From NCBI GenBank assembly GCA_020650975.1, contig JAIPMN010041446.1:1-32469 (forward strand): 32,469 nucleotides of DNA, given 5' to 3'. Position 1 is the first letter of the stretch; each line of letters opens with the position of its first letter. The translations under genes and the position numbers were made by a program. Shown here piece after piece: positions 1 through 13,300 of this stretch. The stretch comes from Apostichopus californicus. Taxonomy: Eukaryota > Echinodermata > Holothuroidea > Aspidochirotida > Stichopodidae. The notes beneath the pieces are model-generated. The model was given only the letters and a program-made list of their open reading frames with translations. It was not told where the DNA came from and did not search any database.

Positions 1-195
1 ATTTTGTGTCCATTTTTACTGGAAATGTTGCTTATTATTAAGGTCGAAAAATGGATCACATATGGCACCATTTTGCATTTCAGCCCTTCTTCGAAAGCAA
101 AAATTGTCCACCCCTTCCCCTTAGACCCATCCCCCAGGACGGCGATCATTCATGCCTGACGCCCCCCCTAGTGGAAAATCCTGGATACGCCCCTG
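1..195. mobile_element. 3' fragment of a DNA-transposon-like repeat
   Basis: Runs of C followed by CTAGTGGAAAATCCTGGATACGCCCCTG ending at 195 have the form of a transposon terminus (reverse complement begins CAGGGGCGTATCC). It resembles the …CTGGCTACGCCACTG end at 6057-6071. The left part is outside the window. Confidence 0.45.
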
Positions 196-1154
196 GGTCA
201 TTGATCAGAATAGACAGATAATACTATGACAGGATACCTTGCTGAGTATGAGCAAGAGCGGGTGTGTGTGGGTGGGGGTGATCGGGGGGGGGGTGGGGGT
301 AATGGGATGAAGGGCGTTGTTAATAAGATAACCGAAATGTTGTAAACATAGATTAAGTAAAGGGGTTCGGTCCGTCATAGCTGTTGGGAGGGAAGGGGGA
401 GGGATGCATTAGGGAAAGTTTAGGGTATTATAGAGGGGTGCATTATTAGTATATGAAGACAATTACACTCTGTTTAATTTATATCACTGTTTTTTTTACT
501 TTCACATATATGTGCATTAATTACCAGTGAATTTATAAACTAATTAAAGAAAGTTTCCCACTGATAAAATAAAGAGGAAATATCGAGCTTCAGTATAAAA
601 CATTTGATGTTTTTTTCTTTCATTTCCTATTTTATCTCCTTTAAACAATTTCTATTAACCTAAATCATCAAAGTTTGGTTTATATATTTTTGGTAGCTTT
701 TGACAGAATGTTTTATTTTTTTACTCTAATATGATGATATTTTGCATTATTGATTCATTGTATCTTGGTGTAATTCTAATCTAATTGTTTTATTTTTTTT
801 CAATTTTCAATTATGTTTGTAAGTTTAAGCTGGGCCCCCCTGTCTACTTATTTTAATTAAATTCATTTCTATTCAGAATGCATTGTTTTCTCACGTTGTC
901 TCTATTTTACTCTCCCATTAAACATATTCCTAACCTGATGAATGTTCTTTCATTGTTAGTTTATTTCTTTATTCAATTTTGTCTTCATTTGTTTTGTTTT
1001 ACTTAAATATAATTATATTAATAATTCATATATTGTTTACATCATTAATACTGATACTAAACTAATATTAATACTAAACATTAATACATTAGAAATCTCA
1101 ACTGGATATTCCTTTACTACTTATCTTATTTACATATTTATTAATTATACTTAC
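196..1154. other. Intron after exon 29, no gene seen
   Basis: AT-rich, apart from G-rich low-complexity runs at about 255-300 and 360-415. I looked for the expected B exon (one-base carry-in, about 25 codons, phase 1 donor) on the minus strand and found none; the best acceptor/donor pair (about 525-560) has an in-frame stop. Confidence 0.6.
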
Positions 1155-1363
1155 AATATTGCCTCGAATCTTTGAGAGTGTTGTACATATTTTAATATTC
1201 CATTAACTTCATGTTCAGTCATTTCTCTCCCTTTCTCTGTCCGTATGGTCATCATCTCTATTGATGTTATGATTGGTAGAGAGAGACCAGAGGAGAGGAT
1301 AATGTTCCCATCTTCATCAATCTTACTAAAGGACCAGTTTAGATTCACCTGGTTAATGGGAAT
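1155..1363 (-). CDS. Exon 29: module 6 A exon (LRR-like), phase 0 to 2; last exon visible
   Basis: The 209-nt exon has acceptor TTCTTCAG|ATTCCC and donor ATATT|GTAAGT. It reads IPINQVNLNWSFSKIDED, then LSSGLSLPIITSIEMMTI and MTEHEVNGILKYVQHSQR. It is closest to the module 5 A exon (LNWSF/LQWSF, same length). It ends in phase 2, so at least a B and a C exon and the stop should lie left of the window. Confidence 0.86.
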
Positions 1364-4300
1364 CTGAAGAAAGGAAAATAATAAATAGAATTAATATCAT
1401 CATGTTTGTTTACAGGATAAATACTTGAAAATAATAACATTATAATTGATTTAGGAAGATTACACTTTATTGTTGTTTTCATGTCATATTAATCAAATAA
1501 TAATTTGTTTATTTTAATCATATTTTGTAATTGTTTTATTGATTATTGCATAATTAGTGGTTAGAATTGTAAAACGAGGTTATTGTATTTGTAAAGTTTG
1601 TTTCATCTTCTCTTTTTCTTATAGAAGATGTTAAAGGGTAAACAAGAGGGTTAGGTTAATTACTCAGATCAGTCATTGTTATTTATGTAGAATGAATTCA
1701 AGGTGTGTAAGAGGGGTGAGTGATGGACGGAACAAGGGATGTCAGGGGTGTAAGGAGGGGTGTGTTATGGTAAGGAAGGGTGTGCTAAGGTTAGCTGAGA
1801 TTTGGTCGCGGAAATATGAGGGGTGTCTTAGGGCAGCAGAGAGTATGTTATGTTGTTATTGTTTAAGCGTGTAAGAGAGGTGAGCGAGGGACCGACCGTT
1901 GTGTGACATACTGCACCACAAGGGGTGCAGTAGGGGTATATAAGAAGGGAGTGCTTTAAGGTGGGGGAGTGCGCAGACCACTAATACTCATTTAAATTGA
2001 TTGTGTTCCTATCAAGAATTTATCAGACCTGCAAGTTTATGATTGCTGTGACTTTTTAATCATAGTTTTAAAGAGAAAGGGTCGTAGTATTTCGTTTGTA
2101 TGAGGGGTTAGGGTGATGGAGGGGTATGACCCGGAACTGATATATTTGAAATTAGGTAAATGCCATTAAAGAAGTAAATCGAGAAGATCAGGTTGAGGTG
2201 GGGTTGGTTTTACAGTGAACTGTTAAGAATTAAACATTTCATATTTAGGAATCAGTTTGTTATTGAGGTATTCTACTATTTAGGAATGTTTATCAATCAC
2301 TTTATCCATTTCTTTATTGATTTCAATTTTAATTTATACAAATGTTAATTTAAAGTCGTAATCCGTAAAACAGAAAACAATTTATTGAACATTTCTCTAT
2401 TAAAATGTTATCTTATACTTCAATTTATGATAAGATTTTGAAAGATAAAATCAATAACGGTAAGATGAACAGAGGTATTGCTGAATAATAACCATGAAAA
2501 ATATTTCACAATGAGTATTCATTTGTTAATTATCTTACACACCATATCCAGAAGTTTATTATTTTATTTATATTTATTGTTTGTATTTACGATTCTGTTA
2601 TCTATTTAAATTTAAACCTGTAATTCTTTTGTTGGTATTTAAACAGTTTAGTATTTAATAACTAACGAGATATAATCACTTCTTAAGACATTCATCGATT
2701 TTATAAACTTGTATTGGTTGATGTTTTTATTTAATATATCCCTTTATGTTTTACTTACGTCATGATTGGATACTTTCACCAGGAGCTCTATGACTGACCT
2801 CTGTACAGACTCACTGGTGTCTCTGTTGATTATCCACATTTCTGAACACATCTCTGTAATAGTCTGGATGTCATCAGGCTATTGAAATAAATAAATAAAT
2901 AAATAAATAAATAAATAGTAATTATTAAATAGAATGATATTAATGTAAAATTCAGGCGTTAGGGAGAAAATAAAATTTGGTAGCGTTGATGAATAGATTG
3001 GTTAATTCAGCAGATATTTAAAACAAATTTCAAAATTAGGTAAAGTTTACTGTTTGAATATGTATGTTTTACTCCCTTTGAGGTAAACTCTCACACTATG
3101 TTTGATGAGTTATATATTTTTTAAATGAGTTAATATTAATGAATGCATCTAGTAATGTACGATTGAGTGACATCATCATCTAACTTACGTTGAACAGATC
3201 AATGTACGCACATTTCCAACGGAGTAAGAAAAATACTGTTACCCCAAAAACAAACGCATTTTTAAGAATCTCTTTAATTAAATGTACAATGACAGTTGAG
3301 TGAACATTCTAATTTAATCAGATTAAAATTAAAACAAACAACAAAACAAAGGAGGATTTTAAAGAACACGCGGCAAGATGAATTAACACGACTTTGACCG
3401 AGACACATTTCCTGGAATAATGAAATTAATCAGATCCAAATAAATGTCTCTAGAGTTAAGAACAAGATATTGAGAACTAGGAATGTGGAATATTGTTTTC
3501 TTTCCTGTAAGAATCATATCGTCTGTCACCGGAATATTCCATACCGGGAGACATTATATGTTTATAACTCTCAAGGATGCTGGCTTTTTATGATTATATT
3601 TTGAAAATTGATCGACCCCTCTACTCCTTCACTGTTCTGCATGTTACTAATAATAACACTATCACAGGAAATGTGAAAGCAACTAACATTATTATTGATT
3701 ATAATTTACTTTAAAATAACATAAATTACCAACCTTCCTCCATTTACCAGATTCAAGGTCAAGAAGCTGGGCTTCACCGTATGATATGACTGTAAATATA
3801 GATGGAATAATAAAATTAATAAATTATCACAGTAATAAATGACATATTTAAAACAATACCTAAGATTCAAAATGTATTTGTTAGACACACTCCTAATATG
3901 TTAACAATCGGATATAATGTACCTGTACTTGTTTTAGAGGGGTCGAATATCAGTAAACTGAACCATTTAAATGTTCTCTACTTATTAATTAATAATAAAG
4001 TACTAGAAATCAGCAATCAATAGTAATCCAACCAGTAAGTATATTCTATTTGCCAACGAATACTTCCGGCTTACTTCACAGTCCTCATTTACAGGCTAAC
4101 AATAATATATTGCGTAACTCAAAACACTAAAATCTATTATATTTCATAGAAAACTGGATTTTATCAGTTCAAGGAAGACACATGTTAAGGAAGTCCTCCC
4201 CCTTCAATCCTACCCTCAGACATGACTAGTATGTTTGTTTTATGCAAGAACTACCTCTATATAACCCTTCTAGGTTCATTCTTGCCAATATCTATGGCAT

Positions 4301-7300
4301 TATACTAGTAATCCCCCCAGTGGCGTAGCTACGGGGGGCGTGGGGGCGATAGCACCCCATGAAAGCTTGTCGCCCCCCAGTCGCCCCCCACTGGGATTTT
4401 GGGTGTCGAAAAATAAATTACATGTGCGAAAAATATATCATTGGTCTGAATGGTCTCGAATCTCCATGATGACCACTCATGAACGACCCTTCGACCGCGG
4501 ACCGGCAGTAGGCTATATATTTGCTGAAAAACCTTACGTGACATAGCGCATAGGCCGAGAAGTCTACAGTAGTCGCACTGTACTGAAAACGCATGTTAAT
4601 GACCGTCGAATAATATAATTCCTGCTCTACAAGACTACAACACACATAATGTTTACTACTGAATCTGTGTGTTTGACTGTTCGGGCAAACTTTGCCTTTG
4701 TCACTCTTTTTTAAAATATCCATAATCCCTAACATACAAATAAATACTAATACAAACAGCCAATCAGTATCTTGTAACCAGTGCGCATTAACTGATCAAA
4801 CAAGCTAGTGAGAAATACTATACCCTTATAGAGAATGGTTTCCAGGTACTTGAATGCCAGAGAAGATGTTAAGAGGTAAAAAATATTGACATCATACACA
4901 TGTTTCTCACATCATTGCTCGCGTCATTGCCTCAATACCTGTTACATTTTCAATCGGGTTTTCACTTCTGGGACGTACTCTGATGCTCTTTAAACCGCTA
5001 AAAAAAACAAATTTCCAAGAAGGGAGACAACACTATCGCTGAGAACTACCGGCCAACAGTGGCGGAGCGTCCAAACAGTCAGGGCGGATCCCCCCCCCCC
5101 CCTGACGGACTCAAATGGACTGCTGGCGCCCTTTTCAGCTTTTTAGCACTTTTTACTTATCCGCGATTATTGACTTTTTTATTGCACTCTCATCTACCTA
5201 TTGACATTTGTCACATTTTGTTGGTGTAGTTTACTGACAAAATGCTCTAACGTACGGCGGAATTTAATTTATCGGCACTTAATTCTGTTGTACGAAACTC
5301 TTTCCAAGAACTGTACGGGGTTTTCGATCTACTTTTCGAAAACATGAGCACTCACAAAGATACCACAGGGATTGTGATGAAGCGCATGTACTTTCAACAC
5401 CCATATAAACTTCCGACTTGTCACAAATGGCGATGACACATATTTATTCTTCGTTTATCTGCAAATTAGCAAGGCCCGGAAAGGGTCATTTCCGGCTATC
5501 TAGGGAATATCTTTACTCAAAAACATTCTGTTCGCTCCGCGCCAACCTGTAGTGGCGCTCCGCTTAGATAGTGTCGAAAGCGCCCCTACAGGCCACTCTT
5601 GCCCCCCCCCCCCGGCTAATACCCCTAGCTCCGCCACTGCCGGCCAATGAGTCTATCACCCTAATAATATTTTATACTCAATTTTGATGTCAGTTTGACA
5701 TATAGTTCGGTCATTTTAGTTTGTCACTTGGCTGAAAGCCCAGTCAATCTTTCTTTATTTATTATGTCATGATATTTCAAAGTAACTTACCAGATTGTTT
5801 TTTTTTTATTTCACTAAACTATTTGATGACCATATCAAAACATGGGATCTCAAAATAAACGATGTTGAGAAAACTTTAGAGCAGCTTAAAAGGCCTGGGA
5901 AGTGTCATTTCCAACGATCTAGGAGGCCTTTTTAGCTAAAAAATTTCGGTACGCTGCGCGCCAACTCATGGTGGCGCTCCGCCTAGATAGTACCAAGAAA
6001 ATGGTCAAGCCCCCCAGGAAATGTTCAAACCCCCCAGCGCCCCCACTGAAAAAATCCTGGCTACGCCACTGCTCCCCCCACACACACCCTTCCCCCCTCC
6101 ACCACACTTTCCTCTCTCGTCAGAAATACGTGAAACGTTGCAATATAATCAATCTACTGGATCAATAATTATTTCCATTCGTAATGTTACCGTACCTTTA
6201 ATATTCCTTGATCTTGATTCTTCTGGAATGATATCTGGATTGATCGATGACGGCAGTTTACAGTAAAGAAGCCTGTAAAGGTGAAGAAAGCAGGGAAAGT
6301 ATATATATTAATATTTATAAACTAAACGGTAATAAATAACATATAGAGGTCAATAAATCTCTGTAATTCTTTGTTTTATTTAGACAAAAAGAGCTGTTGA
6401 CAAGGTTTAGGTATATCAGCCACTAATTATGATGGAGAAACAACCCTTCCACCACCCCTGCTTACCCGCTCTTATTCCATATTTGATGTTTAACTATTTA
6501 TGTTTGATAATTAAAGTTGTATAACTCTTGGAAACATTTTTCATTTTATAACAAATATTTATATTGGAAAATAAACAAAAGACATTATATGTCAATGCAC
6601 TTTTAGTTTTAGTTCGTTTATAAGTTCTAAAGTTATTCATTATTCCTATCATATCGAGAAAAAAAAATCCCAACTTACCGTGTGGTATGGTAACGTGTGG
6701 ACAAGTCTTATGATGTGCTTTACACTGCACAATCAGTAATGGAATAAAACGTTTAACATATTTCACAGGTTAAAAATACTTTCAAATATTGTAGTATTTT
6801 AAACCGCACGTCTCAAGGCAAATCTTGTAAATGAAAATAAAATGAAATACAACTGCACAATAACCATTACCGTATCCCCTCCAATAAACACCATACGCCC
6901 ACCCTCTGACTACCCCTCCTTCCCCTCTTACCCGCATATTATCTGCTAAGGTCACAATGTTTTTTTCCTTACCACAATGCCTTGAATCTTGGTGACTGTA
7001 TTCCATAGTTTATTAATCCGATCACTTCTTCCTCTGTAAATTCTTGTTCCAGTCTTCCTTCATTGATGGATATCTTCTCTACTGATGATAGGCTCGATAA
7101 ACTAAGACCGGACTCAAGTCTGATATCTTTACCGTCAAATCCACTGAAGGACCATTGTAGGCCTAAATGAGATATTGGAATCTGAAGAATAGGAAAGAAA
7201 GATCACAGTTAACTTATCTAATAGTTCATCCATGATGGATAAATACGCCTGGTAAGTATTTTCACTTATTTGGAACAGAAAACAAAATGACTAAAAAAGT

Positions 7301-10300
7301 AATAAATTAATCATTAATTTTAAAACAGAACCGTCTTTAATTTCTTCATTTATTGTTATCATAACATTAGGAATTATATTTCCTTTAAAGTAGAACATAA
7401 AAAAAGGCGCAGTCACTTGTTCAAACTTGCTTGCCAAACGTAGCGGTCAAACAAAAGGATGATTATATTGATGATTTAATTAAAACTAACTTGGCAAACT
7501 GACGAAATTCGATAAAAATGAAAGAAAAAAAGATGAATATTTTATCATCTGCCCGTAATATAATGTTTTGTCCATACATTGACTATTTCTGTAGTTTTCA
7601 TAATATATTATATTTTGTTTATCCCTGTCAGTCAGTGCATTAATTCCTACAGCCCACACTAGCGGAGACTCGATAACGTGCCTGTCGTGAGTGGCCCACT
7701 TCAAAGGACTTTCCTTCCCGGGAGATACAGCCCATCTCGACACGTGTGTTTATCATACATATCGTATTTGCAATCAATTTCATAATAATAACGATGAAAT
7801 CATTTCAATCATTGTAACGACACAAACATTATATAGTCCTATATTAATTTTGTGTCGTATATGTGTTAGACTTTCCAATCGCCAGCCGACCGACAAACCA
7901 GTACTCTGGCAGTAGGCCGATAGCCACGGCCCGGTTTAGAATAACATATCCAGTATGAACGAAGCCATTGTTATATCATATTATAAAGTAATTCCATAGA
8001 CTCATTTGCGTCAAACTTGATCATTCAATATTTATTTTATTCAATTTGTATATTCTTTTGCTGTAATCGTGAGCTCTCTTACGGTTGAGGTACTGTAGAC
8101 CTAGCTTAAAAACAAAGGCTGCCGGGGGATATACAGGCCTATCATATAAATTTCTTTTAAGTTATTACCTTCCCCGGTATGATAATATTATGACAGCCGT
8201 AGCTAACGGTTACACTTGTTCTCAAACTTGTTCTTTGTTTTTATTTTCCTGAAAAAGCTTACGTTATTCGTTGTACGTACATTTATTTTACTAATGCTGG
8301 GCTACCATGCCATATAGTATTACTGGTATATAGCCTAGGCCTAAGCGGCAATAATGATTACCAGTCGGTGCTATATAAACGAGACGAATTTAAACTGCCC
8401 TACATCAGTACATATGTAACGGTCTCAAATCAAGAAAAGTATAAATTGATTCATTAATTTGATGACCTTGACATGAGCTGTTATTTTGTTCGGCTAGGTA
8501 GCCCATACGTTGTCTAACTTGAAAATATTAAAGGAAGTTTACTGGCGGATGACCGGATGTATATGTTTGAAAACAGCGTTTAAAAAGTCATGTTCTTTCG
8601 TGCGTTAAAACAAGCTCCATTGTAGATCTTAATGTCTCGTATATCATCTAACTGTTTCATGTAATTTCTACTCAGCTGATGTTTTCCACGAACTTTTTAA
8701 ATTCTCCTGTAACCTCCATGTTATGAAAGGAAGTAATAGGCTTACCTTCAAATTCTTTCAACGACAAAAATAGGACAAAATATGTCAAACATGCCCAACC
8801 TATACTTGTTAACTTTAAATAGGCATAGGCCAACAATTACCATACCGTAAGTCAATATAGTAACAACAGCAAACCGCGCACGGTATCATTCCCTTAGCAG
8901 TCGCACAGTACAATGAAGAACATGTGTACGTGTAAGTAGGCCACGAACTGAATCACCACACAGAGTGTTCGTACGTCTACGTGCGTAGATGATCAACGCT
9001 CAGTGTGCGGCTTTGTTTGAATTTGAGAACAGGTGTATTGTTGAATTAACTGCTGGTACGGTGAAAGGAAACTTACACATGTTTTAAATTGTTTGGGCTT
9101 TTGTTATTCTTCCTCAACATTCCTTCTACTCTAGCAGATTACATACAACTTATGTAAACTTTCTCGTCTATAAAATTCAGCCAAGATAAATTAAACGAAT
9201 TAAATTATTTCCATTTTTAATCCAAAACAGAAAACGGAAAATGGCAATTTCGTAAATATTGAGATACAAACACTGGCCTATATCGACGATTGCATGAAAT
9301 TGGTGGCGCACTTCATAAACACATGTCACGGAGAGGGGGAAGAATGTGTTTAGAGAAGAGTAGAGGTGTAGGAACGATACATTTGCAACTCTTAAAAAAT
9401 GAAATCAATAAATCAATGAAATCGTCTTAACTGGAGCGAACCGTTCCGTTCCACCCTGATTGCATGGTTCCAACTCTTTTCTAAGGAAAATGTTCCTTTT
9501 CAACGTTTTGAGATAAATGAACGGTCCCCTGTCGTTTTTGTTTCATAGTTTACCATTCATTCTTGACTGTATATCATCACTTAGGCTGATGCTGAAATTT
9601 TTGAGGCAAATAAGGACGACACTATATCGTATCGAGGTGTATGTTCTTTGTGTGTCGCCGGGGTGTGTTTAACTATTAAACACAGTGAAAGCACGGGCTG
9701 CGTATAACGGGAAATCGTATCACACCTGTCAATCATGACTTACTCTGACACTTGGAGCATAAATAACATTTCATCATCTCGGTCAGATTTGTAGCCTTTG
9801 ATCATTTAAAATATATGTTGCTTATAATGGACACATGATAATTCAATGTATGGTTATAAGAATGGTTTGGGTTGCCTATGTTTTTCAACTGACGAAACGT
9901 TTAATTGATATATAATCTAAACAAAATTGCAATGTTCTAATTAACTTGAAGTAGCGATATTACTATGGCTGTGATAAATTATAAGTTACTTACGTTGTGA
10001 CTTGATGCAATTTCAAGTAGCAATATCGTAGACATCTGGAGTTGTTTACTTTCAGTTCTCCTTAGATGCACAACACTCGAACACATATATAGTAAACTGT
10101 TTTCATACTTATTCTGAAAATGTAAATAGAGTCGTCTTCAAATTAATATGAAAGAACTTCAAGTTATAATATATGAATATTGCTCCTTTGAGTATCACAA
10201 TTTCACATGATATGGACAGTCAATAAAAGCTGTGAGCGGGAACTGATAATCCACCACCCCGCCATAATTGCATGGTTCACGAATCTCTTCAATTAAATTT

Positions 10301-13300
10301 ACGCTTTGACTTTTCATAACACCATAAAGACTCTGCTCTGTTTGTTCAATGTCCAAGGTGAGGGAGATACCCTCCTCTCGAGAAAACTTTCGTTTAGAGG
10401 GATTGCATTCAAAATGTTGCTAAGAGCAGTCACGGAACTTAGTTATAATAATTATTGCATTTATGTGACTCTTATTGACACCCATATTGAGGTTTTAGAG
10501 CGATAGGGTAAGAGGGAGGGGGACAAGATATTATGTTAATAATCGTTTTGTAGAAGTGTCCGAAGGAAGATATATTTACATGTTTTGGATAGGGGCTTAG
10601 ACGCACACATTTGCTGTATTTTATTTTTATTTTAGCTACATCTTTAAATACAATTTGCGTGCGTGTGTTATAAAAATCACAATAAGGAAGGAGTAGATAC
10701 TTGTTCCCATTCTTCTAGCGGCTAAAACCATACAACAAAAGAAATTAAGAATTCATATTACATGTCGGTAGATATATACAGGAGTATATTACATTTATTA
10801 TGATGCAGGAAGAGATATTCTGCTTTTATCACAGGAGACAATAACATTTGACTATTGAAGTTTCAATTACTGAATCAAAATGAACGTGTCCAGCGAAATA
10901 TCGTTACATATTTCAAAGGGCTACTGAGAAGCAAATCACACAGTGCCAATGAAAGGAATTAGTTAGCTCAGCAAACATTTCCGTTTCAAATACTTACAAC
11001 TGCAAGAATGCCACATGAACCAATCTTTATTTATGAATATTTTTATAAAACTCAAAATTGTGACTATACTTTAATGTCATATAACCATAGTTGTGCTTTC
11101 AATGGATGTTGATCGATTTCGACAGCGACTTAAATTGAATATCTGAGCAACAAAATAAGAACGTTTGGTTGATAATCAGTACTTTACATTGTTCTTGGCT
11201 ATAGGAGTACAGGACCCCTGGAAGTTGAAACACATTAAGATAGTTCTTGTTGTTAGCATTTGTAGCAAGCTTGGAGCAAAATACATGTTAGGAAGAGAAA
11301 TAAAACACAGATGATTTTCTGCAACATAAGTTAGTTCAAGCGATTCCAAATAGTTTTTGTTTTAGTGTAGATGTAAATCAGCAGAGACATACATTCGTTA
11401 GATTTTCAAATTTCAAATTCAAGTGATTTCAAGTTTACCCCTGTTCAGAACTTTGTTAGCCTAGTATATTTCCAACAGAACAGGGACGAAACAGAGAATG
11501 TTTCAGTCTAGATTCACCGCAGACGATTGAGGGGAGGTGAGGACTTGATTTGAGAAAATGTCCCAATGACCCCTCTCCACTCTGGCGCCGGGACTAGTAT
11601 CCGACATCACATGTATCAAACTTGTAAAATTGCCAAAGTTTGTTTGTACCTGATTCGTTCACAGAAAAATCCATAGGGGAGGGGACCTTTCGAATGATCA
11701 TAATTCCTAGAAAACTTAGTTATCATTCATTATAATGCCGCTTTATTCACCTATTATTATCTAAATGTTCTACGTGTAGGGAAGCTACCGAGTTTGACAA
11801 GCGTGCGATTGATGAGAACGTACGCATGGGTAAACGCATTCGATGTGGTTATTGGTTATGTTAGTTACTGCAAATTATGTTTCTGTGTCCCCTCCAAAAA
11901 AAAATAATAATGAGAATAATAATAATAATAAATAAGAAAGTAAAATGTTGTTCTCATTTATGTATGTTCATTCTTAGACAATTTCAAATCTGAAAACTAA
12001 TTGCAACGATTGAAAAGGAAACAAGTAACTGAGTAACATAAGCAATCTCTGTAAAATGCACACTAGAAAAGCCTCGTATAACTGATTTTGCATGTAACGC
12101 ATTTGTAATGTGAAATGAATTCATGCAACGTAGATTTTAGTTGCTTATTCGTATATGAATCAACTTAACTGGAAATAAAAACACAATGCATGTTATTCAT
12201 TGAATCTCAATCACAACAAACTCAGGTTAATCACATCACTGTTCAATACTTACTCAGTGTGATTTTTCATTTATTTTTTCTCATTTCTTTCACTGCATTC
12301 TACTTACACGTTGAATATGGTGTGAGTACAAAGGAATGGGATTATTTCTCACGTTGAAATGTCCCTCCATATTGTCGGTAAATGGTACCATTTATCTATA
12401 TGGAGCAGATTCTTGTTTATTCGGATTACGTACACCAATGGCAAAAGTGTCATTTGTAATCGAAAGTTCAATTTGTATTTTAAATTATCTAAAGTATTTT
12501 TGTTACATGCATATCAATGCACTATTAAAATTTCGTGTCCGGTGCTATGGTGCCGTTGGACGATCGGTCTTGCATTTATACGAAAATTTAAGAATTTGTT
12601 GCCCAACTAATGATACAAACGAAAATAAAAGCATCATTGCACTCAAGAGAGTGGTCAAAGACTTACTTCAAGTGTTATGCCTTCCTTGGAGTTCAGCACC
12701 CATTTACCTCTGGAAGAATCTAAATAAAAGTCAGGTTTAGACGGTTTCCATGAAACTGGAATAAAAAAAAACATGAAACGATTTGTTTATAGATCAAACA
12801 CTTTACTACATTTAAATCGTGTACATAATTAAAAGGTTAATGTAATGCCATACATTGATATTCTTCGTTGACTATTACAATATAATCATGTCACCCGTTT
12901 AGTATCCCACAAAGGATCACAAATTGCTTTTGATGCGTAACACATTTAGTGTTTTCTATGTTTTCACCTTCAATGTCATGTAACTTCGTAAGAGGAGAAA
13001 GAGAACCGACGGGAAGTGACAGAGGTAACACACAGTCAATGAATCTGTAAGAAACGAAGTTTGTGGATGGTGAATGTGTTAATTGATTAAGCATTTATGG
13101 TAAACTGTCATCTATAATGTAACTATGATGTCATGTTTGAGATATATCCGTCATGTTAATTATTTCAACTGAAAAGTTATGACATGCAGAAATCAGTTTA
13201 TCTTATAATGCTAAAAATACTTATATCCACAAGCATATACGTCCAAATCAAGACATCGTTTCTAAGACATGGACAACCCCAAATAACTGCACTGTTGTAC

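Noticed and set aside
525-560. Possible B exon for module 6
   Set aside because: In the required frame it has a TAA stop and no B-type motif; the true B exon is probably outside the window.
1692-1874. Cysteine- and glycine-rich 60-codon plus frame
   Set aside because: It is produced by the irregular AGGGGTG-type repeats in an intron.
2885-2917. CRISPR-like or regulatory repeat
   Set aside because: It is a simple AAAT microsatellite; no spacer structure exists anywhere in the window and the genome is eukaryotic.
4418-4735. 105-codon minus frame as a transposase gene
   Set aside because: It is inside a transposon-like block, but I could not recognise catalytic or zinc-finger motifs. Left as part of the element.
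6671-6716. Candidate B exon on the minus strand (TGCAG acceptor, ACG|GTAAGT-type donor)
   Set aside because: It would be 46 nt in the wrong end phase, lacks the C-x-LP pattern, and the better B exon is at 6196-6272.
12336-12740. 134-codon plus-strand frame
   Set aside because: It crosses the module 4 C exon in antisense, with no recognisable family and no splice or start support.
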